Source: Bolinopsis microptera (Eukaryota; Ctenophora; Tentaculata; Lobata; Bolinopsidae). From it: a stretch of 64,000 nucleotides of DNA. This document shows positions 46,201 to 58,200 of this stretch, one piece after another. A program made the position numbers and the translations under genes. Every line of letters starts with the position of its first letter. The stretch's first letter is position 1. The stretch is taken from the NCBI RefSeq assembly GCF_026151205.1, contig NC_087079.1:1204028-1268027 (forward strand), in the 5' to 3' direction. The notes below the pieces were generated by a model, which had not been told where the DNA came from, did not search any database, and saw nothing but the letters and a program-made list of their open reading frames with translations.

Positions 46201-49200
46201 GGGGTTGAAGGGTTATTCGGCGCTACAGATCTGGGAAGAGAGGGTTATTCAGGGCTACAAATCTAGGATTGAAGGGTTATTCGGCGCTACAGATCTGGGA
46301 AGAGAGGGTTATTCAGGGCTACATATCTGGGGTTGAAGGGTTATTCGGCGCTACAGATCTGGGAAGAGAGGGTTATTCAGGGCTACAAATCTGGGGTTGA
46401 AGGGTTATTCGGCGCTACAGATCTGGGGAGAGAATAGAGGTGGTTATTCAGGGCTACAGATCTGGGAAGAGAGGGTTATTCAGGGCTACAAATCTGGGGT
46501 TGAAGGGTTATTCGGCGCTACAGATCTGGGAAGAGAGGGTTATTCAGGGCTACAAATCTAGGATTGAAGGGTTATTCGGCGCTACAGATCTGGGAAGAGA
46601 GGGTTATTCAGGGCTACATATCTGGGGTTGAAGGGTTATTCGGCGCTACAGATCTGGGAAGAGAGGGTTATTCAGGGCTACAAATCTTGGGTTGAAGGGT
46701 TATTCGGCGCTACAGATCTGGGGAGAGAATAGAGGTGGTTATTCAGGGCTACAGATCTGGGAAGAGAGGGTTATTCAGGGCTACAAATCTGGGGTTGAAG
46801 GGTTATTCGGCGCTACAGATCTGGGAAGAGAGGGTTATTCAGGGCTACAAATCTGGGGTTGAAGGGTTATTCGGCGCTACAGATCTGGGAAGAGAGGGTT
46901 ATTCAGGGCTACAAATCTAGGATTGAAGGGTTATTCGGCGCTACAGATCTGGGAAGAGAGGGTTATTCAGGGCTACATATCTGGGGTTGAAGGGTTATTC
47001 GGCGCTACAGATCTGGGAAGAGAGGGTTATTCAGGGCTACAAATCTGGGGTTGAAGGGTTATTCGGCGCTACAGATCTGGGGAGAGAATAGAGGTGGTTA
47101 TTCAGGGCTACAGATCTGGGAAGAGAGGGTTATTCAGGGCTACAAATCTGGGGTTGAAGGGTTATTCGGCGCTACAGATCTGGGAAGAGAGGGTTATTCA
47201 GGGCTACAAATCTAGGATTGAAGGGTTATTCGGCGCTACAGATCTGGGAAGAGAGGGTTATTCAGGGCTACATATCTGGGGTTGAAGGGTTATTCGGCGC
47301 TACAGATCTGGGAAGAGAGGGTTATTCAGGGCTACAAATCTTGGGTTGAAGGGTTATTCGGCGCTACAGATCTGGGGAGAGAATAGAGGTGGTTATTCAG
47401 GGCTACAGATCTGGGAAGAGAGGGTTATTCAGGGCTACATATCTGGGGTTGAAGGGTTATTCGGCGCTACAGATCTGGGAAGAGAGGGTTATTCAGGGCT
47501 ACATATCTTGGGTTGAAGGGTTATTCGGCGCTACAGATCTGGGGAGAGAATAGAGGTGGTTATTCAGGGCTACAGATCTGGGAAGAGAGGGTTATTCAGG
47601 GCTACAAATCTGGGGTTGAAGGGTTATTCGGCGCTACAGATCTGGGAAGAGAGGGTTATTCAGGGCTACAAATCTAGGATTGAAGGGTTATTCGGCGCTA
47701 CAGATCTGGGAAGAGAGGGTTATTCAGGGCTACATATCTGGGGTTGAAGGGTTATTCGGCGCTACAGATCTGGGAAGAGAGGGTTATTCAGGGCTACAAA
47801 TCTTGGGTTGAAGGGTTATTCGGCGCTACAGATCTGGGGAGAGAATAGAGGTGGTTATTCAGGGCTACAGATCTGGGAAGAGAGGGTTATTCAGGGCTAC
47901 AAATCTGGGGTTGAAGGGTTATTCGGCGCTACAGATCTGGGAAGAGAGGGTTATTCAGGGCTACAAATCTAGGATTGAAGGGTTATTCGGCGCTACAGAT
48001 CTGGGAAGAGAGGGTTATTCAGGGCTACATATCTGGGGTTGAAGGGTTATTCGGCGCTACAGATCTGGGAAGAGAGGGTTATTCAGGGCTACAAATCTGG
48101 GGTTGAAGGGTTATTCGGCGCTACAGATCTGGGAAGAGAGGGTTATTCAGGGCTACAAATCTAGGGTTGAAGGGTTATTCGGCGCTACAGATCTGGGGAG
48201 AGAGGGTTATTCAGGGCTACAAATCTAGGGTTGAAGGGTTATTCGGCGCTACAGATCTGGGAAGAGAGGGTTATTCAGGGCTACATATCTTGGGTTGAAG
48301 GGTTATTCGGCGCTACAGATCTGGGGAGAGAATAGAGGTGGTTATTCAGGGCTACAGATCTGGGAAGAGAGGGTTATTCAGGGCTACAAATCTGGGGTTG
48401 AAGGGTTATTCGGCGCTACAGATCTGGGAAGAGAGGGTTATTCAGGGCTACATATCTGGGGTTGAAGGGTTATTCGGCGCTACAGATCTGGGGAGAGAGG
48501 GTTATTCAGGGCTACAAATCTGGGGTTGAAGGGTTATTCGGCGCTACAGATCTGGGGAGAGAGGGTTATTCAGGGCTACATATCTTGGGTTGAAGGGTTA
48601 TTCGGCGCTACAGATCTGGGGGTAGGAGGGTTGTGCTCTATACAGCTCTATGAAATTTAATTAATATGATGGAATGGTTGATGGTTATGTTCAGCCGTAA
48701 AGCAACCGTGTACCAGGTACCTGGATCTTCACAAGTAATGTCGTCTAGTACGATATCAAAGTCTTTCTTCATCCTCCAGCTAGTGTACTCCGTGTTGGAC
48801 CCAGAAGCGAAGGATATAGAAGTGTTGAATTTCATCTCCCTACAGATCACGGTGGCTGCCGTGTCGTCAAAGTTGTCATCACACACTGAACCTATCTGTT
48901 GATCAGGATTCTTGGTGGGGATTAGTAAGGAGTGAGGGGACATGCAACACGAATAAAAACCACTAACATTATTAGTGAGATAATTATTAGTGACTAACAA
49001 TTATCTCACTGTCTTCAGCTATGATAACGTTGTGGTAATGCACATTTACTAACAACACTAACACCAATAACAACACTAACACAAATATTCACCATATGAT
49101 GAGAGATCTTGTCTGCAATGAGAAGTCCATTGTTAGTGTACTCCTTGTTTTCATCCAGTAAGTAAAAGCCGCTATCTCGTATACTGTGTATCCGAACTAA

Positions 49201-52200
49201 AAGACAACTTAGCAGCACAAGTTGGAACATGGCCTGATAAAAGTGGTGATGAGGATCTGAAGTGGTTACCCTTGCAGGTATAGGGTAACATAGCACTTCT
49301 ATATTATTAAGTTGTTGGCTCGCCGTTTGTGATTGGATTGGCGTTATAACAAATCAAAAATTTGCCGAAAAATCGTCTGTTCGTGACAACAAAAGATAGT
49401 ATTTAAATATAGTAGGAAAATTCTGACAGGTTATACGATTAAATGCAGCAACTTAGTCAAAATGAAATGACAGGCAAACAGATGATGTCCTAATTGTCAC
49501 TTTGTCTTATGACTCGTATTATTTAAATCATTGCCACGAGAATGAGAAAATCTCCTACTCAACTTCCAATTCAATTTGTAATTTAAGGTTCTGAAAACTG
49601 AAATGTAGTGCCGCTTATTTAGGGTTGAATATCCGGGAGTAAAAGAGTACGTGATCAGAGCGGCTATTTTTAGCAAAAACAGATCACATCAGTCGCGTCA
49701 TATAGCATTAAAATCTGTCAGAATAAGGTGTACAGATTTCTGAATAGCTCGAATTTCCTAAAAATTAAAATAGCATCAACAAAAAAGGTAGTACAACAGC
49801 CCTTACCAGCATCAGGACATATGTTTTTATCCAGCAGTACAAGTAATGAACAAAATAACAATAAGAATAGCCAGAACTCTCAGGAATTGAAGGTATGTAC
49901 ATTTCATCATTCCTGGTCAGGGTTGCCAACACAACAAATAGAGTACTAATAGGAACAGCAAACACTCCTACACGCCGACACACACACAAATCTAAATGAA
50001 TTACTCACGGGAAATAAGATAACTCAAGTGTTTAGCGTCATCTCATTTTACACATAATATAAAGGATAGAGGGGTCAGTTTGCAAGGGGTGTATTAAATA
50101 AAGTTACATTCTTAGCATGCTTCCTTGCATTCTCTTAACATGTGTGTTGAACGAGAAATAATGAACATTGTGGGACGAATTTAAATGTTAGAAATAACGA
50201 TACAGTTACTGTAAAAATTAACATAATAAGACTTTCTTATGTATGTACTATGTACAACGACTTGTAAAAAATCCAAGGCGGACTAATTTAAAGAGGAATT
50301 TTAATATTGTCAAACGAAGAGCAAGAAATACCGCAACCAGTGAACAAACATGGTCCCTCAAAATAAAATGATCTATACAGCACAATGAACAGTAGAAGAT
50401 GTGCAATGTGTACTAGCTGCACAGAAACCCTACTTGAGACGCACAATGCGCACTAGTTCTAGATACCTGCTATATAACACTCTTGCTACTGTACAACCTG
50501 TTACAACTCTGTCAAGGAATGTTAAATAGGAATAAAGACACCTTGACAAGCTGCGTGTGTGTGTTTAAAGTGGATGTTGACATGGACAAGGTGCATGTAC
50601 AATGTATGTGATTCTAGTCAATACTTTCAACACTACTATATAACAAATAATTTGAGGAAACGATGTAACAGAGTCGATATATTTTAATGTTGCCATGGGG
50701 TGGCAAGTCCCCATATATCGTTGTCCGGTAGTTTCATTGCGTCTTAATACATGTACATGTATGTGATTCTAGTGTCAGAGGCTTACATTGAAACGAAAAA
50801 CGTGGTTACCAGACTGCAATATGATCTTTGAAGCACACAGCCGTATAGTACAGGTTGTTAACTTTAAATGGATCACTATGCAATGAAACACACCAGTTGT
50901 TACAAGTAATTATCAAACCCCACAGACAACATGTTTGTGGTACATTCTGAAATAGAACACAATTAGTATATATTATATCGACTATCATAAATATATAAAC
51001 CAAATATATAGCAATTCACAATCTCCCGTTCTTTCTTAAAAAGGCTTTGAAAGATTTAAAATATTAAATATAAAATAAAGGTGTCACAAGAAAGACTATA
51101 ATCTTTCTAAATATAACTTCCCTCTTTGTGGATACATGCACAACATGTAATAGAAAATCGTTTTAAACGAGCACATTATATAAATCACAAATACCAATAT
51201 ATTCACTCTTTTAAACGAGCACATTATATAAATCACAAATACCAATATATTCACTCTTTTAACTTCTTTAAGTTTCAAATTATTAAGATTATTAAAATCC
51301 TTCACACACAATATTAAAAACTTTGAATACAATGTTTATTATTGGAATACAATTCTAAACAGTTCATTGTCAAATTCTCCTGACGACAATACCTCCCGTA
51401 GCAGTGAAGTTGGAGCTCCAGCTTTAGTCAAACAATCTGCAAGCTGTTTCTTTGTTGAAATCCAACGAACTGTCATTTCACTATTGTTCACTCGCTGTCT
51501 CAGGCAAGCTATTGGTATCCTCAATCCCTTGTCATCAACATTTTTCGAGGTTTGGATAGCATCATGTAGAGACTTGCAATCAGTCATTACAATGACATCA
51601 AGTTTTCCAGATAACATGATCTCACTCAGCTGAGCTTGGATCAACTCACATGTTTCCACTGCTTCGATCATTGCCCAACTCTCCGCTGCTAAAGTACTTT
51701 TACATACTCTCCGGATTTTTCTACTCTGCCATGTAATGGGGCAAGATTTTCCTGTAAGCGAAACAAGGAAAATTATGAAGCCTCCCTGAGAGCTACCATC
51801 CTTCAAGTTTCCATACGATGCATCACAGAAAACCACTAAGACTGACTCAGGCAACAGTAGTTTCTTAAACCTGAGTGTTAGAGGATTCTTTTCTAAGAAC
51901 TTTACTGTTTTGTTTACCATTTTCAAATCTGCGATGGTCCCTTCAGTCACAGAATTACTAGCAAAACATGTAGCATAAGCTACATCTGGCCGTGTCTGTG
52001 TTGATACCCACAACAACTGTCCGCACACAGTTCTCAGTTGTTGCTTTTCTTTCTCGTTGATTGGGAGCGTATTTCGATTCACTCGGGTGGGGTCGATCTC
52101 TATTCTTGAAATCTGGTCTGCATACCCCAGTTGTGATACCAGAATTCCAGATTGTGTTTGCTTTACATCAAGACCAGTATAAGCAAATTCAACTTCGACC

Positions 52201-55200
52201 TCCGTACTTAGACGAAACTTCTTCTTCAGTTCCCCAATAACTTCCCTTTCAAACTTCTTGCTTCCACTGAACATCAGATCGTCAACATGCACAGCAATGA
52301 TACCCTCGAGTTTTCCTTCATCATACCAGAACATGAATGACTCATCATATGACGATACCACAACATTTAACTTCACTAGAGTATCACGAAGCTCAACATA
52401 CCACATTCTAGGTCCGTCTACTAACCCGTAAATACATTTGTTCAGTTTCCAGATTTTCCTCGTTTCAGCTTCCTTCGGAGGAATAATGAAGACATCTCTT
52501 GAAATCTTCTTGCCTTGCAAGAAGGCAGCCTGAACATCGATGTGTTGTAACTTCCAACTTTCTGTTGCAACTATTGTAAGGAGCAGTCTTATAGAGTCCC
52601 TGTTACATGTTGGGGAGTCCTTTCGTATGTTGCTACTATTTTCTTGATAACCAAGTGCCACTAAACGAGCTTTAACAGAACCTTCTGCTTTCTTTGTAAT
52701 TACCCAACGAACACCAACATTGGACTGTTCGTTTGCATCAACTTCCACGTAAACCTTGTTTACTTTGAACTTCTCAAGCTCTGCTAGCTTGGCATCTACA
52801 ACTGCTTGGTCATACATACTCACACTGGACATCAACACCTCTTCTTCTGTTTCTGGTGACAGGTCATCTCTCCAATTCACAGCAAGCTCATACCAATCCA
52901 CACATTGGATGCTCTCCTCACCATCAAGTTGAATATTTACACAGTTTTTGTAACTGCCAGTTGATTTTCCCGCACGGCTATGGATATAAGCTTTATGCCA
53001 GATCTCACCATCCTCCTCTGGATACTTTGGAAGAAACTCCACGTGACTTCTTGCTTTAGGAAGTCCTGATTTGTGCTGAGGTCTGATTGTTGCTGTTGTC
53101 TCACTTTGAGGCAGTGTTTCTGTTTCCGGTACAGAAACTGCTGTTTCCATAGAGCAAGATGGTTGATCCTCTAGGAAATTTCTCTGCGTCTCTAATGGGG
53201 ATTTTGGTGAACTTGATACAATACTCGGGTTAGGTTGCCCAACAACTGACTCTGAGGTAATGGGATATCCTGTTGTTGTATCCCTGGTTAGATGACATGC
53301 ACTGCACTTATAATACTGATTTCCATGCTTTAAAATATATAAATGAGTAATGTCTCTCCCCAGTATAACACCTGGCCCACTCCATTTTGCAGATCCTTTT
53401 CTCTTGTACATCACCTTTTCACCGTTGCTATAATACTCATCATTGCTTGTCCGAACTTGGCTTTGCAGAGCTCTACGTATCTTGTTGCTACTTTCACACT
53501 TTGCAAATGCTTGCCTTGCACTGTGCATTGCATTAACATTATCAGCCACGGTTTTACTCACCGTTGTTTCTTCTAAAGCTGGCAGTCTATCATCGATGAC
53601 ATTCGGAAGTGAAGGGTTACGGCCCATTGTCAACTGATTTGCAGAAAACCCACCAAACATCTGCATGGAGTTTTTCGCACTTAGTGCCCAACACAATGCA
53701 ACTTCCCAGTTGCATTTTGAATCTTCCTTCGTTTTTACCATCATCTCTGTCAGCATCTTATGATGACGTTCTACAATCCCATTGCTCCAAGGGCTCTCGG
53801 CAGCTGAATTTTGCACATCCACATTGAATCTTTGACACATCTCAGTAAACTCCTCATTGGCGAACTCTCCACCATTATCAGCCATGAATTTCTTTGGATT
53901 TCCAAAGATGGATATCCATCCAGAGCAAATTCCTTGGATGATTGTCTCTTTCTTCTTATTGTAGATTATTCTAGCTGCTGAATATCTTGTCACCGAATCA
54001 ATCATATGCAAGATATACACATTAGGAGTGCCAGGAACATTCTTAAGGTCCATTGCAACACATTCGTTGAACACCTTTCCTCTTGGGAGACCCACCACTG
54101 GTCTTGACTTGGGTTTCTTGTACATCAGACATATTTTACAACTGCTGGATACCTCATCAATTGCTTTCATGTATTCTGGTCTCTTAAATCCTGCAGTTTT
54201 CAGCAATGTTTTCAGTTTATCACTAGGAGGGTGTGAGAATTGTTTGTGGATTTTTTCCACTTTCCTCCTAATCTCCTTTTCGTCAGTACCAAACAAACCT
54301 TCTTCGCTGATTGTCATCACCAGATGTGGGGTCTTTCGATCTGGCGGCCCAATGGTCATGCGTCTTTTATTACAAAGAGGAACGCAATAGTGCTTTGATT
54401 TAGTTTCAAACAAATCAACACAATCTCCACTGAATCTCATTGTATCATTTGTGAAATCCAACACAGCACCAGCTCTCTTTAACGATGCTTTACTGAGAAG
54501 CAATGACAGTTCTTTCTCAACAATGTTTGCTTCTATCCGAACATCTGTCTTTCCTATTCGCCCAGGGATGATAGTCTTTTCTGTGGAAATGACTTCGAGT
54601 CCATCCCCAAATCTAAAAGGCGTCGAGCAAGGTTCACTAACCATCATTTTCAGTTGTTTTTCTTCCAGAGTTTCTCTGTAGTGATTCACCCAGTTCCTAC
54701 CAACAACTGTCTTTGTACATCCGGAATCAATAACTGCACATGCTAATGACTCATATACAAGAGAACCAAGGTTCGTATCACTCATCAGGCACTCTTCAGG
54801 AATCTCAACAACATCTTCAGATTCAGACACCACCATGAATGTTAAGAATGCACCCTCTGCTTCCATGGCCGTAACATTCTCAGCACCATCTTGTGCGAAA
54901 TACTGTGCATTATCTGTTGAACTTGAAGAAGCTCTGTTCTTGCTTGTGCACCATCTTGCAATATGGTTTTTATCGCCACAAGCATAGCATCCAGTATACG
55001 CACTCTTTTGTCGATTATACGGATGATGATGATTCCCACGTCCTCTTGACATCCTTCTGTAATTTCCTCGTCCACCTCTTGGGGTTGAGTTGTATGTATA
55101 GTTACATTCCTCATGTTCCACCTTCACTGATATTGACGCAGGCGGTGTGGAAAGGTTCGATTGGACGGAGAAGATTTTCCCGATCGTTTCACACATATCT

Positions 55201-58200
55201 TTATAAGTAAGATCCTTTACAGTTGCCAAAGCGAGATCATATTTTTCTGACGGAAGGTTAGCGCTGTTAAGGAATCTGTAGGCCAGAACTGCTTCAGGAA
55301 GAGTGATTTTGTGTCTCCTGAGATCCGCTAGCAACTTCTCAAACTCAGATATGTAACTCTGTAGAGACAACCCTTCTGGTCTCACATATTTTTCAAACTT
55401 ACCGTAAACTCGGTAACAGGTTTGAGCTGAGTCCTCTAAATAGATTTTGTCAAGATGACTTAAAATCTTCGCTATTGCATCCTCTGCAATTAGGACATCT
55501 TTCCCCAATGATCGTACTGTATCCTTTATCTTCCCTTGTTTCAATTCTAAGAGCAACGCAGTTCCTTGTCTCTTTTTCTCTAAACCCGTGAACTCTTGCC
55601 ACAGCTGCAGGTCTAACTTCCAATTGCAGTAGTCCTGATCCTCACTGTATGCCGGTGGGGCTTTGTAATTACTAGTTACTCTAACTGTCTCTGGGGGTGC
55701 CATTGCGTCCTTCTCTGCTACCACTTGTTAACTTTAAATGGATCACTATGCAATGAAACACACCAGTTGTTACAAGTAATTATCAAACCCCACAGACAAC
55801 ATGTTTGTGGTACATTCTGAAATAGAACACAATTAGTATATATTATATCGACTATCATAAATATATAAACCAAATATATAGCAATTCACACAGGTCAGGT
55901 TACCTTTGCCAATAGTTTTATTGAGTGGAATTTCATTAGTTGTTGAAGTCATATAAGTGACGTAGACTGAGACAGATTTAGAACAATTTGTAATGGTGGG
56001 CGGCGTGAGATAAGGAGTTTAAAAAGTCAGGATAAGGAATTGCAAGGTTTTTATACCTCACAGTTTTAAGATAAACACATCTCCTCACCAGATCACTGTG
56101 CATTACAAACTGAACGAGGAAAATTAATTGAGCAACTTTGTCCTAACAGGTTATATTCTATGAAATAAAATGGAAACATCCCGACTCAGAAGAGGCCAAG
56201 GTAGGATTGTTGGTCAGGTTGGAGTTCAAAGGATTGAGGTTAGGTGGGGTTATCAGGTTATGTCAGCTCGTGCCAGGAAACCTTAATTGTTATTGAGATA
56301 ACCAATAATTGATAGCAGCGTGTTGATAACTTGGTTTTGAAATATATATTGAAATCATAGAAATTGGTTTTAGGAGTTAAATTCAGCTTTATACATGGAA
56401 TATTCCTTTATGCCGGGTTTAAGATACTTCAACAGTTTCCTGCGCCAAAAAGCTGTTAATAAAATGGAGATTTTATAGAAGAATATTATCTACTAATCTA
56501 CTCCTCACGATCACATGTGTTCCAGTCAACTTATCCCTATAATATCCTTACTTTTTGTTACCTTCAAAATTCATTTTTTCGCAAATAGGAAAAGGTTTTT
56601 CCCTCCGAATTAACGGTCTTGTAAAGACTAATCCATAATAAGGTAATTCTCCACAGAAATTAAAGAGAAATATTTCCTAATTTCTACAAATTCCTCAGGA
56701 CGTTATAGGACAAGTGGTAGGATCAGATCACATCGCCCTCGTGTCCCGTGCAGATCACACTGTGTCTCTAGTTCAGCTCTCTAACGGGTTCGAAGCTCAC
56801 TCCTACTCTCTAGGAGAGTTAGCAGAGGGAAGAGGAGGTGTTCTCAGCATGACTACTCTTACTGCCTCTCATCCTTGTAGTCTGAGTACGTCATATCCAG
56901 CCTTATTTAACCAAAAATGTGCTACGACGATCTAGTTAAAATTATCATTGAGTAGCAGCTATAGATTAACCAAATTAGACTATCAATCCCCCCTCACTTA
57001 CCTGTACCCTCAGTGACAACAGTGAGAGTTCCAGGTTTGTTTCTCACTTGGAAGGATCAGTCTGTGACAGTTGTTGGAAGTAACGAAACTTGTGGCTGGA
57101 TCAGGGAGGAGAGTCTCTCTTCTGGTCAGTCTTTTTTAGCTGTCTTTTCTCAATTTTCATCCTTTTGTAGCTGTCTTCTCTCAATTTCATGACATTTAAG
57201 TGTAGTGTCCCAGATTGAAGGATTATAATTTATAACATTTGTGTTTTGTGTAAATGTATAAACTATCCCAGTTGTATCTGCTACTTTACTGTGTAAGTGT
57301 ACAATGTATATAATTTATAATTATTATAATGTATAATGTATGATGTAATGTATAAACTATCCCAGTTGTATCGGCTACTTTACTGGACCTTCCTGCCAGT
57401 TCCTTTATCCCTGTCAGTCTTCACCGCCACACTAACCCTATCAAGCTGTGGACTGAACGAATCACCATGCAGCTGCAAGATCTCCAGGTACCATGTTTCT
57501 CTGTTAATTTCATTTAGGTATCGTCGTCTTCTTTGGTACCTGCGAGTTTGCTGATAACCCAGAGTAAATAAAAATGCTAATCCAAATAAAAGTTTGCTAA
57601 ATATGAATGTTCAACCAATGAGTAGTATTTCCTTTAACAGTAGTATTAATTTAACTCTTTTCCCCTAACAGAAGTTCATAAACCTGTACTTTGGAACGGC
57701 ACTTATTGATGTGTCTCCGGAGATGGAGCGGGACTCTTTCAACCTCAACAAGTTGATCTTTGCAATCTCCACCTGTGGAAAAGTGCACGTGCTGCATTCC
57801 GGCACTGCTCGTATTATTTGGAGCAGGTTTGTTTTTTTAAGCGTGTGTTCTGGATCAAGCTGTTGGTTGTACAGGGATAAGATTATCATTGTGTTGTAGA
57901 ATAGGCACAATAAGATGACCTCCTTAGCTAATCTTCTGCAACTTCTTTTCACTTCAAAATAAATTCCCACCTCTCTAAAATCTCTGCTAAATACCCCCAA
58001 AATACCAACCAAACCCCTGTCAGGTATCTAGATAACATCGCCCCGCTCTCCAACGGACAGTACCAAGTGCACATGATCAGATCAGCTTCTCACTATCCTC
58101 TCCCAGCCCTGGTTGCTGTGTTGGGCACTTCTTTAGTGAGTTACTTCTAGTTGGAACCTTTTTAAATGTTGTTGTTATTCCCTCCTTGATGATGCTAGTT

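Larger units (their letters stand above)
50851..55895 (-). mobile_element. Complete Ty1/copia LTR retrotransposon with identical LTRs and 5-bp target duplication
   Basis: LTRs of 165 bp lie at 50856-51020 and 55726-55890, begin TGTTAAC and end TTCACA, and look identical base for base. Flanking 5-bp direct repeats CAGGT (50851-50855 and 55891-55895) are the target duplication. A purine-rich tract AAGAAAGAACGGGAGA (minus strand) precedes the 3' LTR. The 3' non-coding part holds a 48-bp unit duplicated in tandem (51161-51208 and 51209-51256). The element is antisense to EMC1 in its sixth intron. Intact ORF and identical LTRs indicate a recent insertion. Confidence 0.96.

Noticed and set aside
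46081-48529. Repeated 61-63-codon plus-strand ORFs ([16 protein letters not shown] type)
   Set aside because: They arise from the 32-bp minisatellite in the SRCR-gene intron and have no independent support.
54028-54390. 120-codon plus-strand ORF and others opposite the copia Gag-Pol
   Set aside because: Antisense shadows of the intact minus-strand polyprotein.
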